Source of the DNA: an uncultured Bacilli bacterium
GTDB taxonomy: Bacteria; Bacillota_I; Bacilli_A; RF39; UBA660
Reading direction: 5' to 3'
Assembly (NCBI GenBank): GCA_944364005.1
Contig: CALVVW010000002.1
Location: forward strand, 1-59,521
Length of the DNA stretch: 59,521 nt
The stretch's first letter is position 1. Every line of letters begins with the position of its first letter. The notes under the pieces are model-generated. The model did not search any database and was not told the origin of the DNA. It saw only the letters and a program-made list of their open reading frames with translations. The translations under genes and the position numbers were made by a program. Shown here in pieces: positions 16,640-25,004 of the stretch.

Positions 16640-17986
16640 ATGCAAGGGGAAAAACATGTTGAAAAAAAGAAAGGAATAGTTACTTATAAGGGACAAGCAG
16701 AGATTTACTGTGATTATATGGAAGTTACTAATTCTGATGGAAGTAAAGTTTGTTATTACTTTTTTAATGATAAAAATTTAGATAATGGTTGCTATATTGT
16801 ATCCCCTATCTTAAAAGAAGTTATTGATCCTGATATTCCAAAAACTTCTCTTGGCGTGATAAATAATCAGGGAGATGTCGTTATTCCTTTTGAAAATAAA
16901 TCTATCAAAATTGTTGAAGATAAGTATTTGCTAGTAGTTAGAAACGAAGCTCGTACTAAGAGTGTTATTGATGCTGTTTCATCTCGTAATGATCCTACAG
17001 CTGGTACTAAAATGGTTAATGCTAATGCTTCTATAAAAGATAAATTAAATAGAGTAATGAGTGGTCAGGGAGAAGTTAAGTTCATTTTAAATGATTTGTT
17101 ATCCGAAGGTACTGTATATTCATTTGATAAAGATGGTGTTCATGATATGTTTGATGGACAATGGTTTAGCTTTATTGGAATGACTCCTAATGCTTTTTAC
17201 TGCAGTACTAATGTTCCTGATAGCCAAATTATCGAAGTTCCTAAAAATGCTCCTGTTAAAAGTTATAATTTAATTGATGCTGCTCCTGTTGTGGAGCCTG
17301 ATTCTGTTTCTCAACAAGCAAATATTGATGTTTCTAATGTTTCTGTTTCTAAAAAGGAAATTGATTCTGCGTTAGAATCTTCTGCAAAACCTTTCGAAAT
17401 ATCTAGTGCTTCTAAGGAAAAAGATGATACACCAGAAGATAAATCTAGTAGTTTTGTTGCCGATAGTAAAAATGTTATACCTACAATTTCTTCTACTTCT
17501 ATTTTTAATCAGTCTAAAAATGACAGTCAACCTGAGGAAGTGCTTTCTAAACCAATAGTAAGTGTTCCTACGGTAGAGTTACCAGAAGTTCAACCTGATT
17601 CTATCTTTTCATCTAAACCTGATAAAATAGATGATACTTTTTCTGGTGATTCTTTGACTTCTATTCCAAAAAGTGAAAGTAAAGAAGAGTCTTTTGGTGA
17701 TGTGATTTCAGCAGTTACTGATCTTGTACAAAAAAATACTAAGCAACAACAAGAATTAAATAAAAAAGATTCTACTATTTTATCTTTACAAGAAAAACTT
17801 CGTAACGTTACTGATCAAACAAAAAAAATTACTACTTTGCAAAAAGAAAATGAACAATTATCTAAGATGAATCAGCAATTACAGCAAAGAGTTAATCAGT
17901 TAGAGGAAGGGTATAGACAAGTTCGTGATGCATTGAATGTTTCTTCTTCTTATGGTGAGGTTCAAAGTTATAAAAAGGTTGCATAA
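16640..17986 (+). CDS. Unknown protein: N-terminal globular part, Ser-rich linker, C-terminal coiled coil
   Basis: This 448-residue protein has no signal peptide or membrane helix. Residues 1-200 look globular (TYKGQAEIYCDYMEV, EGTVYSFDKDGVHDMFDGQW). Residues 205-365 are a Ser/Pro/Asp/Val-rich linker of low complexity. Residues 370-445 form a heptad-like coiled coil (QEKLRNVTDQTKKITTLQ, then QQLQQRVNQLEEG). The ATG at 16640 is chosen because AGGTGG (16625-16630) precedes it; a reading from 16493 would run through the promoter. The layout suggests a scaffold or filament-linked protein, but I recognise no family. Confidence 0.65.
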   Translation: MQGEKHVEKKKGIVTYKGQAEIYCDYMEVTNSDGSKVCYYFFNDKNLDNGCYIVSPILKEVIDPDIPKTSLGVINNQGDVVIPFENKSIKIVEDKYLLVVRNEARTKSVIDAVSSRNDPTAGTKMVNANASIKDKLNRVMSGQGEVKFILNDLLSEGTVYSFDKDGVHDMFDGQWFSFIGMTPNAFYCSTNVPDSQIIEVPKNAPVKSYNLIDAAPVVEPDSVSQQANIDVSNVSVSKKEIDSALESSAKPFEISSASKEKDDTPEDKSSSFVADSKNVIPTISSTSIFNQSKNDSQPEEVLSKPIVSVPTVELPEVQPDSIFSSKPDKIDDTFSGDSLTSIPKSESKEESFGDVISAVTDLVQKNTKQQQELNKKDSTILSLQEKLRNVTDQTKKITTLQKENEQLSKMNQQLQQRVNQLEEGYRQVRDALNVSSSYGEVQSYKKVA

Positions 17987-17995
17987 TGTATTAAT

Positions 17996-18036
17996 GCCTT
18001 AATTGAGTATTGTGTTCAATTAGGGCTTTTATTTTG
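17996..18036 (+). terminator. Terminator
   Basis: An 11-bp stem (GCCTTAATTGA with TCAATTAGGGC, one wobble) is followed by TTTTATTTT. Confidence 0.85.
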
Positions 18037-18069
18037 TTATATAAATTGTATTTTTTAAGGCAAATTGCG

Positions 18070-18098
18070 TTGTTAACTTCTTAAAATTTTCATACAAT
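18070..18098 (+). promoter_or_regulatory. Promoter for sufS (sigma-A; overlaps a sigma-E-like -10)
   Basis: TTGTTA (18070-18075) and TACAAT (18093-18098) have a 17-bp spacer. The same -10 reads CATACAAT (18091-18098), which is the sigma-E -10 consensus, but no good sigma-E -35 is seen; sigma-A is the simpler reading. Confidence 0.6.
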
Positions 18099-18126
18099 AT
18101 TATGAATATAATAAGGAGGAATCAGT

Positions 18127-19320
18127 ATGCGTAATGATTTTCCGATACTTTGTAATCAAAAAATGATTTATTTTGATAATGCTGCTACTACATTAAAACC
18201 AGAAAGAGTTATTCAAGCAATGAATGATTATTTAAATTATTATACTGCTAATATTCATCGTGGCCTTTATACTAATGCCATTGTTACTGATTATTTATAT
18301 GATGCTACTAGAGATGTAGTAAAAGATTTTATTCATTGTAAAAGTCCTAGAGAAGTTGTTTTTACTTCTGGTACTACACATTCAATTAATTTAGTTGTTT
18401 TTGGCTATATGAAATATCATTTACAGGCTGGTGATGAGGTGCTATTATCTAAGGCTGAACATGCTTCTAATGTTTTGCCTTGGCTTAGATTGGCTGAAGA
18501 GATTGGTATTGTTATTCGTTATATTCCGTTAAGAGATGATTATTCTTTAGCTTATGATGATGTGGTTTTTTCCATTACGGAAAAGACCAAAGTTATTTCT
18601 TTAGCACATGTTACTAATGTGATTGGTGATTGTCGTGATATTAGTCGTATCGGCAGATTATGTGCTTCCCGGGGAATTTTATTTCATGTAGATGGTGCGC
18701 AGAGTGTTCCTCATATGAAAGTTGATTTTCAAGCCTCACACATTGATTTCTTAAGCTTTTCTGGTCATAAGATGTGTGGACCTACAGGTGTAGGTGTTTT
18801 AGTTGTAAAAGAAGAGTTACTCAAAGAGATGATTCCTGTTTTTTATGGTGGCGGTATGAATCTTTCTTTTGATAGTACTGGAAAGTATCAATTAGTAGAT
18901 TATCCTAGTTTATTTGAAGCGGGTACTCCTCCTATTTTGGAGGTTCTGGGATTAAAGAGTGCAATCGAATATTTAATGGACATTGGTATGGAAAAAATAC
19001 AGCAATATGAAAGTAATTTAAAGCAGTATTTACTTTCAGAGTTAGAGACAATTTCTGATGTTGTTTTATATAATCAAGATTCTAGTAGTGGTATTTTGGT
19101 TTTTAATATTCAAGGTGTTTCTAGCGTAGATGTTAGTAAATATTTGAATTGTTATCATATATGTGTTAGGGCAGGTAGTCATTGTAGTAAAATGTTAAAA
19201 GAAAATATGGATATTTCTTCTACGGTTCGAGTTAGTTTATATTTTTATAATACAAAAGAAGAAATTGATTATTTTATCTCTGTTCTTCGTCAATGCAGAA
19301 AAGTTTTTCAGACTGTTTAA
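18127..19320 (+). CDS. sufS: Cysteine desulfurase, SufS/CsdA type
   Basis: This PLP enzyme takes sulfur from cysteine for Fe-S cluster or thio-nucleoside synthesis. The 397-residue protein has YFDNAATTLKP, HRGLYTNA, FTSGTTHSIN, HVDGAQSVPH, the PLP lysine in SGHKMCGPTG (K215) and the catalytic cysteine in RAGSHCSKM (C353). The group II layout (no long Cys loop insertion) makes SufS/CsdA more likely than IscS/NifS. No sufU, sufC, sufB or sufD gene flanks it, unlike the Bacillus suf operon, so the sulfur acceptor must be encoded elsewhere. AGGAGG precedes the ATG. Confidence 0.93.
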   Translation: MRNDFPILCNQKMIYFDNAATTLKPERVIQAMNDYLNYYTANIHRGLYTNAIVTDYLYDATRDVVKDFIHCKSPREVVFTSGTTHSINLVVFGYMKYHLQAGDEVLLSKAEHASNVLPWLRLAEEIGIVIRYIPLRDDYSLAYDDVVFSITEKTKVISLAHVTNVIGDCRDISRIGRLCASRGILFHVDGAQSVPHMKVDFQASHIDFLSFSGHKMCGPTGVGVLVVKEELLKEMIPVFYGGGMNLSFDSTGKYQLVDYPSLFEAGTPPILEVLGLKSAIEYLMDIGMEKIQQYESNLKQYLLSELETISDVVLYNQDSSSGILVFNIQGVSSVDVSKYLNCYHICVRAGSHCSKMLKENMDISSTVRVSLYFYNTKEEIDYFISVLRQCRKVFQTV

Positions 19321-19348
19321 AGTTGAATAATTAGTATAGTTTTATATT

Positions 19349-19385
19349 AAAAAAAAGAAAATTTAATAATGGTTTTCTTTTTTTT
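19349..19385 (+). terminator. Terminator of sufS
   Basis: An A-rich arm ending AAAGAAAA pairs with TTTTCTTT and continues as an A/T stem and T run. It is all A/T apart from one G-C pair, so stability is modest. Confidence 0.6.
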
Positions 19386-19421
19386 GCGTTGATATGTAGA
19401 GACTTTTTTTTATTTGTTTGT

Positions 19422-19450
19422 TTGTCTTTTTCTTTTCTTTTTTTTATGAT
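19422..19450 (+). promoter_or_regulatory. Promoter for ssb with homopolymeric T spacer
   Basis: TTGTCT (19422-19427) and TATGAT (19445-19450) have a 17-bp spacer made of T with two C. AGGAGGTGAG follows. Confidence 0.6.
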
Positions 19451-19471
19451 GGTTTTGAAAGGAGGTGAGAT

Positions 19472-19810
19472 ATGTTAAATCAGGTGGTTTTGGTAGGGCG
19501 AATTGTATATGAGTTAGAATTAAAAAAGAATGATTCTGGTAAAAAATATTTATCTTTTCTGCTGGCAATTCCTAGAAGTTTTAAAAATATAGAGGGTACT
19601 TATGATACGGATTTTATTCGATGTATTGTTTGGGATAATGTTGCGTTAAATACTAGTGAATATTGTAAGAAAGGAGATATTGTCGGATTAAAGGGTCGTT
19701 TACAATCTAGGTTGATTGAGCGAGATGAAAAAAAAGAAAATATTATGGAGGTGATAGGAGAAAAGGTTACTTTTTTAACTTCTTCTAAAGAAAAGGAAGA
19801 GAAAAATTAA
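19472..19810 (+). CDS. ssb: Short single-stranded DNA-binding protein
   Basis: This 112-residue OB-fold protein has MLNQVVLVGRIVYELELKK, TDFIRCIVWDNVALNTSEYC and KKGDIVGLKGRL, the family's core motifs. It stops after the OB fold with KEKEEKN, so the acidic DDDIPF-type tail that recruits repair and replication partners (as in the 160-170-residue main SSB) is missing. The ATG has an exceptionally good AGGAGGTGAG site. It is therefore more like the accessory SsbB/PriB-type proteins, and a full-length ssb beside rpsF/rpsR would be expected elsewhere. It is transcribed alone. Confidence 0.88.
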   Translation: MLNQVVLVGRIVYELELKKNDSGKKYLSFLLAIPRSFKNIEGTYDTDFIRCIVWDNVALNTSEYCKKGDIVGLKGRLQSRLIERDEKKENIMEVIGEKVTFLTSSKEKEEKN

Positions 19811-19829
19811 ATTTTTTCTTTTCTTTTTT
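19791..19829 (+). terminator. Terminator of ssb
   Basis: A long purine arm (19791-19806, A and G) pairs with a pyrimidine arm (19813-19828) over a short loop. The 5' arm lies in the last codons of ssb. Confidence 0.55.
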
Positions 19830-19873
19830 GTTTTTATTGAAGTATTAAAATACTAGATTTCATATGTTTTTTT

Positions 19874-19882
19874 TGGTATGAT
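19874..19882 (+). promoter_or_regulatory. Extended -10 for the GNAT-pdp operon
   Basis: TGG-TATGAT forms an extended -10 about 25 bases upstream of the acetyltransferase start; there is no clear -35. Confidence 0.45.
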
Positions 19883-19906
19883 AATAGTATTAAGGTAGGG
19901 ATGATT

Positions 19907-20308
19907 ATGGAAATAAAGCGTTTTGAAGATAAATATCTTGCTTCTTTAAATGTTTTGTTGGAAGAAGCATTTCATGTTTCTAAAAAAGGAAATACTTCTT
20001 CTTGTGATATAGAGTTGATTGCTGTTATTTCAGAAGAAGTTGTAGGACACTTATTACTTCGACTTTGTAATGATCCTGTTCGTAACCAGAAGTTTTATTT
20101 TGTAGAGTATGTTTGTGTTAAGAGTGCTTATAAGAATCAAGGTATTGCTAGTGAGATGTTTGACTATGTTTTTCAATTATGTAAGACAAATCATATTTCG
20201 TATTTGGAGTTAACTTCTAATCCTTCTAGAGTTGCTGCTCATCATTTATATCATAAGTTAGGATTTCAAATTCGTGAGACTACTGTATTTCGAAAGGAGA
20301 TTTTATGA
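19907..20308 (+). CDS. GNAT-family N-acetyltransferase
   Basis: This 133-residue acetyl-CoA-dependent transferase has the GNAT core: motif A with YVCVKSAYKNQGIASEMF (acetyl-CoA-binding Q/R-x-x-G-x-A), an upstream strand pair GHLLLRLC, and motif B near HHLYHKLGFQ. The substrate is not predictable. ATG 19907 is preferred over ATG 19901 because AGGTAGGG then has seven bases of spacing. Its TGA stop overlaps the ATG of pdp, so the two are translationally coupled; a link to nucleoside metabolism is possible but not shown. Confidence 0.85.
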   Translation: MEIKRFEDKYLASLNVLLEEAFHVSKKGNTSSCDIELIAVISEEVVGHLLLRLCNDPVRNQKFYFVEYVCVKSAYKNQGIASEMFDYVFQLCKTNHISYLELTSNPSRVAAHHLYHKLGFQIRETTVFRKEIL

Positions 20309-21531
20309 TAGTTGATATTATTAATAAGAAAAGATTGGGACAAGAATTAAGTTATCATGAGTTAGATGTTTTTTTTAACGGGTATTTAGATGGTATCGTT
20401 AAAGATTATCAAATGTCTAGTTTACTTATGGCTATTTGTATACAAGGAATGAGTGATGAAGAGATTTTTTCTTTAACAAAAATTTTTATTGATAGTGGTG
20501 ATACGCTAGATTTAAGTTTTGTTCCTGGTATTACCGTTGATAAACATTCTACTGGAGGAATTGGGGATAAGACTACTTTGATTATTGCACCTATTGTGGC
20601 TAGTCTTGGTATTCCTGTTTTAAAAATGAGTGGTAGAGGCTTAGGTTATACTGGTGGTACGATTGATAAATTGGAAAGTATACCAGGATTTCGTATTGAT
20701 TTATCTGATGAGGAAGTAATGCACCAGGTGGAAGATATTGGTATTGTTATTACTGGTCAAACTGCTAGTCTTGCTCCTATGGATAAAAAGATTTATGCTT
20801 TGCGTGATGTTACTGGAACTGTTTCTTCTATTCCTTTGATTGCTTCTAGTATTATGAGTAAAAAAATAGCAGCAGGTGCTGATAAGATATTGATTGATAT
20901 TAAGGTTGGTAATGGAGCTTTGTTACAGACGAGGGAAGATGCTGAAAAGTTAAGTGAGCTAGTAATTAAGATTGGTAAAATTTATCAAAAAGAAGTTCGA
21001 ACAATTATTAGTGATATGAATGTTCCGTTGGGATATTGTATTGGAAATAGTTTGGAGGTTCTGGAAGCTATTAAAATTTTACAGGGAACAGAGCAAAATA
21101 ATAATTTGACAAAGTTATGTTTAGAACTTGCTAGTGAAATGGTTTGTATGTCGAAAGGCGTTTCTAAGCAGGATGCGATTGATATGGTTTTAGAGGCTAT
21201 TCGGTCTGGTATTGCCTATCAGAAGTTTTTAGAATTGGTGAAAGTACAACATGGAAAGATTGATTTACTTTCTACTAGTAAAAAAGTTAAGACGATTAAG
21301 GCTTTTCGTTCTGGTGTTATAGATGATATTTCTGCTATTGAACTTGGAAAATTATCGGTATCTTTAGGTGCTGGTCGTAGGACGATGGATGATAGCATTG
21401 ATTATGGTGTTGGTATTGAATTATTGAAACAAGTCGGTGATTCTGTTAAAAAGGGAGAGGCATTACTTAAAATTTATTACCAGAAAACTCCTACTTTACC
21501 TAACTTTGAACATATTTTTTTAATAAAATAA
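20305..21531 (+). CDS. pdp: Pyrimidine-nucleoside phosphorylase
   Basis: It splits thymidine, deoxyuridine or uridine with phosphate into base plus (deoxy)ribose-1-phosphate. The 408-residue protein has the phosphate/nucleoside-site blocks DKHSTGGIGDKTTL, KMSGRGLGYTGGTIDKLES, IASSIMSKKIAAGADKI and VGAGRR-like SLGAGRRTMDD, plus the C-terminal alpha/beta domain with VKKGEALLKIYYQK. It is shorter than Bacillus Pdp (433) by about 25 residues near the C-terminus. It is coupled by an ATGA overlap to the preceding acetyltransferase. In many Bacilli pdp is grouped with deoC, cdd or nucleoside transporters, none of which is here. Confidence 0.95.
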   Translation: MIVDIINKKRLGQELSYHELDVFFNGYLDGIVKDYQMSSLLMAICIQGMSDEEIFSLTKIFIDSGDTLDLSFVPGITVDKHSTGGIGDKTTLIIAPIVASLGIPVLKMSGRGLGYTGGTIDKLESIPGFRIDLSDEEVMHQVEDIGIVITGQTASLAPMDKKIYALRDVTGTVSSIPLIASSIMSKKIAAGADKILIDIKVGNGALLQTREDAEKLSELVIKIGKIYQKEVRTIISDMNVPLGYCIGNSLEVLEAIKILQGTEQNNNLTKLCLELASEMVCMSKGVSKQDAIDMVLEAIRSGIAYQKFLELVKVQHGKIDLLSTSKKVKTIKAFRSGVIDDISAIELGKLSVSLGAGRRTMDDSIDYGVGIELLKQVGDSVKKGEALLKIYYQKTPTLPNFEHIFLIK

Positions 21532-21540
21532 AAAAAAAGA

Positions 21541-21567
21541 TTGAAAAACAAAAAACTATGTTATAAT
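21541..21567 (+). promoter_or_regulatory. Promoter for the thioester-protein/sortase operon
   Basis: TTGAAA (21541-21546) and TATAAT (21562-21567) have a 15-bp spacer, compensated by TGT directly ahead of the -10 (extended -10). Confidence 0.6.
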
Positions 21568-21589
21568 AATAATATGAAGGCGGTGTATT

Positions 21590-22804
21590 ATGGAGAAAAT
21601 TTATATGAATAATAATGACAAAAAGCAAGCAAAATATCAAGAAGTTTTTAAATCACAATTATCTAAAAAATTATCTATAGTGATGGTATTGGTTTCATTT
21701 TTCTCATTTTTAATGATTGGAATTAATAATGTTTCCTATGCTGCACCTGTAGAAATCCCTAGTTCGGATTTGGGAAAGAGTATTGTTACTCAAACGTCTA
21801 ATGTACAGGTTTTTGGTTCTGCTAGTCCAGCTTTTTCTGTACAGATGTATTACACTACAGTTGGTGGTAAAACTCTTCCTATTTTCTGTTTAGAACGAGA
21901 TGTTGATTTTGTTCCTGGTACAACATTGAATAAATCAGAAAGTATTACTGATCAAGGATTACTATATGTTATGGCTAATTCTTTCCCTCATTATAAGTTT
22001 AAAGATAGTACAGGTAAAGAATTTCCAGATGAAGTTCAAACTTGGATTACACAAGCTGCTATTTGGGAATATTTAAATGGTTCTAATTTAAATGTTAGTA
22101 ATGATAAACATAATTTGGAGCAAATGAAATTAATTAGAGAAATTTATTATGGCGATAGTCCTAATACTAAATATTGTGATGTTGATGGATGTTATTCCTC
22201 AGAAACACAAGTTGATGCTACTGAGACTTTCTATCAAAAATACATTGCAGATTTGGTTACTAATGCAAAACAAGCAAATACTTCTGTTAACGGAATTATG
22301 CAAATGAGTAAAGAAAATGATGAAATTTCTATTACTTCTGATGAAAAGTATTATCAAACTTCATTAATTACAGTTTCTAATACAGCACCAAATAATATTA
22401 CGGAATTTACTGTTTCTATTGAAGCTGCTCCAGCAGGTACGATTTTGGTTGATGAAAATGGTCAAGAAGTGAAAGATGCAAAGAATTTGTCTAAATTTTA
22501 TGTTAGAATTCCTGTTGATAAGGTTACAGAAGATAATAAGACAGTTCGTTTGAAAACGGTTGGAACATTTAGAGGATATGCTGGTGATTATTATCGTGCT
22601 GAAGGTGCACAAACTGTTAGTACTGTATATACTACTGATGTACCAAATGATACTGGTTTAGAGTTTACTATTAATTATACTCCTGAAGTACCTTCTACAG
22701 GTATGAATATGGCACAGTCAATTTACTTTGTTGGACTTATTGTATTGTTGTGCGGAGTAGGTATTATTTATGCAAATGCCAAACCAAAAATTAACAAACA
22801 ATAA
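21590..22804 (+). CDS. Sortase-anchored surface protein with a thioester (TED) domain
   Basis: This 404-residue secreted protein has a signal peptide (hydrophobic 29-44, cleavage near SYAAP). It then has a thioester domain with the reactive Cys100 in PIFCLERDVDF and the partner Gln155 in TWITQAAIWEY, the Cys-x and T-Q-x-A-I-W motifs of Gram-positive TED adhesins. Residues 225-365 form a beta-rich stalk domain. The C-terminus has the sorting-like motif VPSTG (367-371) and a membrane helix with a positively charged tail (NAKPKINKQ). By family knowledge the Cys-Gln thioester can bond covalently to host or matrix amines. It overlaps the sortase gene by 35 bases. Confidence 0.85.
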   Translation: MEKIYMNNNDKKQAKYQEVFKSQLSKKLSIVMVLVSFFSFLMIGINNVSYAAPVEIPSSDLGKSIVTQTSNVQVFGSASPAFSVQMYYTTVGGKTLPIFCLERDVDFVPGTTLNKSESITDQGLLYVMANSFPHYKFKDSTGKEFPDEVQTWITQAAIWEYLNGSNLNVSNDKHNLEQMKLIREIYYGDSPNTKYCDVDGCYSSETQVDATETFYQKYIADLVTNAKQANTSVNGIMQMSKENDEISITSDEKYYQTSLITVSNTAPNNITEFTVSIEAAPAGTILVDENGQEVKDAKNLSKFYVRIPVDKVTEDNKTVRLKTVGTFRGYAGDYYRAEGAQTVSTVYTTDVPNDTGLEFTINYTPEVPSTGMNMAQSIYFVGLIVLLCGVGIIYANAKPKINKQ

Positions 22805-23456
22805 TTTTAAGCATATTCGAAAGAGTCAGTTATTATTTATCGGCTCTTTCCTTGTGTTTATAGGAATAATTACTTTATCTTATAATCATTTAGTTTTTTT
22901 AAAAGATCAAGTGTTTGCTAATATGAAAATTGCAATATTAGATTTGGAAAATGTTCCTAATAATGAGCTTCCAAATGAAGTTGATATACCTGATGTAGAA
23001 AATATATCTGATGGGACGACTTATCAACAAAACGAAAAAGAAATTGAAATAGATTATAGTAGATATGCTGGAGTTTTAGAAATTCCTAAGATAAGTTTAA
23101 AAAGAGGTTTTTATAATACTGATTCTAAATATAATAATATTGAACATAATGTATCAATGATAGCTGGTTCTTCTATGCCAGACGTTCCAAATGGAAATTT
23201 GATGTTAATGGCCCATTCTGGGGATGCTTATATTTCGTTTTTTGCTTATTTGTATCGGTTAAAAGTAGGGGATAGTGCTTATGTTACTTATCAGGGTAAT
23301 AGATATAAATATCAAATCGTTAACATTTATACGGTTCCTAAAACTGGTAAAGTAGCAGTTTATCGAAATTATAATAAAACTACATTAACTCTCATTACTT
23401 GTACAAAGAATGATGATACCACCCAGACTATTTATATTGCTGAATTAGTATCTTAA
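22770..23456 (+). CDS. Sortase, dedicated to the adjacent surface protein; unusual active site
   Basis: This 228-residue membrane-anchored transpeptidase has a TM helix at about 19-38, then an extracytoplasmic linker and the sortase barrel (from about 95). His149 in MLMAHSGD and Cys211 in TLITCTK are the catalytic His and Cys. Where sortases carry the essential Arg after the Cys (roughly eight residues on), this protein reads NDDTTQTIYIAEL, with Gln219 and no Arg in the last strand. The start at 22770 lies inside the preceding gene behind GGAGTAGG; the tight overlap implies it serves the VPSTG substrate. The next gene may be a partner membrane protein. Confidence 0.88.
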   Translation: MQMPNQKLTNNNFKHIRKSQLLFIGSFLVFIGIITLSYNHLVFLKDQVFANMKIAILDLENVPNNELPNEVDIPDVENISDGTTYQQNEKEIEIDYSRYAGVLEIPKISLKRGFYNTDSKYNNIEHNVSMIAGSSMPDVPNGNLMLMAHSGDAYISFFAYLYRLKVGDSAYVTYQGNRYKYQIVNIYTVPKTGKVAVYRNYNKTTLTLITCTKNDDTTQTIYIAELVS

Positions 23457-23471
23457 TAGGAGGTGTGGTCT

Positions 23472-24056
23472 ATGGAGTTAAGTTTATTTGATAAGATGAA
23501 AATAATTGTTGAATTATTATTTTCATCTTTTATGTTTATAGAACTTTTTTTGCTATTCCTTCTGCTATTTTTATTAGTTATTATTAATATGAAAGCTAAA
23601 ACTAAAGCTTTGCCTGTTTTTTTAACTGTAATTTTTATATTTTCTATTTTAGGTTTTATTATTTATCATTTTTCATATGTAAGCATGTGTGTAGATACTT
23701 TAATTATGAAGATTATGGATTATTATTATTTTCCATCTACTGTTGTTTTTTTCTTCTTATTTGTCTTTGCAATTTTAATATTTATTTATACTTTGTTTAG
23801 TAAAAAATTGCTTTTATGGAAAAAGATAGTTAATTATGGTATTATGACTATTATCTTTTTGTTTTTTTCTATGTTTGTAGGAAGTGCTGGCTTAAATCAT
23901 ATCGATTTAGCTGATACTGTTTCTTTGTATCAAAATAATCAAATTTTGTCTATTGTTCAGGTTAGTAATTTAATGTTTCTATGTTGGTTAGTTATTACTT
24001 CTTTTTATCATTTGTATATGTTTTTTAAACGAAAATTTGATAATGAAAAGAGTTGA
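23472..24056 (+). CDS. Multi-helix membrane protein downstream of the sortase, unknown
   Basis: This 194-residue protein has about five hydrophobic helices (15-38, 48-68, 83-105, 118-137, 155-178), short loops and a basic tail (FKRKFDNEKS). I recognise no family. The ATG at 23472 follows AGGAGGTG (23458-23465), so the GTG at 23463 is not the start. It sits 15 bases after the sortase gene on the same transcript and ends in a strong terminator. Together with the thioester protein and sortase it forms a three-gene surface cassette; a chaperone or regulator role is possible but not supported by sequence. Confidence 0.7.
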   Translation: MELSLFDKMKIIVELLFSSFMFIELFLLFLLLFLLVIINMKAKTKALPVFLTVIFIFSILGFIIYHFSYVSMCVDTLIMKIMDYYYFPSTVVFFFLFVFAILIFIYTLFSKKLLLWKKIVNYGIMTIIFLFFSMFVGSAGLNHIDLADTVSLYQNNQILSIVQVSNLMFLCWLVITSFYHLYMFFKRKFDNEKS

Positions 24057-24086
24057 AAATTATTGATTCTCAACTCTTTTTTTTTG
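24046..24086 (+). terminator. Terminator of the surface cassette
   Basis: A perfect 11-bp stem (AAAAGAGTTGA with TCAACTCTTTT) is followed by more T. The stop codon is in the 5' arm and the end of the convergent vanY-like gene overlaps the 3' arm. Confidence 0.85.
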
Positions 24087-24918
24087 CTAGATATTCTTCT
24101 AATGTTAAATTGTTGTTGTGGATTGTTTTTGCTACATCTTTTCCTACATAACGATAATGCCATGATTCATACTGATATCCTGTAATATTTGTTTTATCTT
24201 TTGGGAACCTTAAAATAAAACCATATTTATAAGCATTTTCTTGCATCCAGCTAAATTCTTTTGTTTCTTCAAAGGATGTATATGGTACTATTCCGTTATA
24301 TACATCTACTGCTAACCCTGTTTGGTGTTCTGAGTATCCTGCTCTGGCTGAATAGGTATCTGCTGCCTCTTTTCCATCTGTTTTAACATAATTATTATAT
24401 AAGTTCACTTGATAGTTATAGCTTCGATAACTAGACATTGCTAGTATGGTCATACCATCATTTTTAGCATTTTGTGATAAGTTTTCAAATGCTTCTTTTG
24501 CTTCTTTTACCAATTGCATTCCACTTCTTGCATAGTTTGTATTTAATGATTCTAAATTTTGAGGAATGTAGTCTTCTGTTACATAATTATATTTATTTAC
24601 TAGAATTAGGTTTGTATTTAGATTATTTGATGGTTTTGTGTTTGTGTAATAGGGATTATCGATTCCAATGTTTACTTGTGTAATAATGTCTTCTAGTGAT
24701 AGTGATTTATTCTCTTTTTGATATTCTACATATCTTTTTTTATTCTCTTTTCTATAATAAGATATTTTTTTCATTTTGTTTACTAATTTTTCTTCTTTCG
24801 TTATCTCTTTTTTTACTGTTGCTTTTGGAAATACCGATAATATTCCTATTCCTGTTATTAGAAGTATTATTATTATCAATACTAATTTTGGGGCTTTTTT
24901 TAATTTTCTTCTCTTCAT
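24070..24918 (-). CDS. VanY-type D-alanyl-D-alanine carboxypeptidase
   Basis: This 282-residue membrane-anchored zinc peptidase (M15B) trims the terminal D-Ala of peptidoglycan stems. It has an N-terminal TM helix (about 12-31) and a linker. The peptidase domain runs from about 130 to the end, with AMSSYRSYNYQVNLYNNY, the zinc motif SEHQTGLAVDV (His and Asp ligands) and ESWHYRYVG with the third ligand His and catalytic Glu. ATG 24918 is chosen because AGGTGAT lies just upstream; an alternative 18 bases earlier lacks a site. No vanX, vanR or vanS accompanies it, so it is a housekeeping wall enzyme, not a resistance operon. Confidence 0.92.
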   Translation of the reverse strand: MKRRKLKKAPKLVLIIIILLITGIGILSVFPKATVKKEITKEEKLVNKMKKISYYRKENKKRYVEYQKENKSLSLEDIITQVNIGIDNPYYTNTKPSNNLNTNLILVNKYNYVTEDYIPQNLESLNTNYARSGMQLVKEAKEAFENLSQNAKNDGMTILAMSSYRSYNYQVNLYNNYVKTDGKEAADTYSARAGYSEHQTGLAVDVYNGIVPYTSFEETKEFSWMQENAYKYGFILRFPKDKTNITGYQYESWHYRYVGKDVAKTIHNNNLTLEEYLAKKKS

Positions 24919-25004
24919 ATTATCACCTAAATTCACTATATCATTCTTTTTTTGAATTATGTATATTTTTTTTATTTTTTACATAAAAAATAATGGAGGT
25001 ATTT

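Noticed and set aside
24474..24986. Leu/Ile/Phe-rich + strand frames in the vanY-like gene
   Set aside because: Antisense shadows of a T-rich minus-strand coding region.
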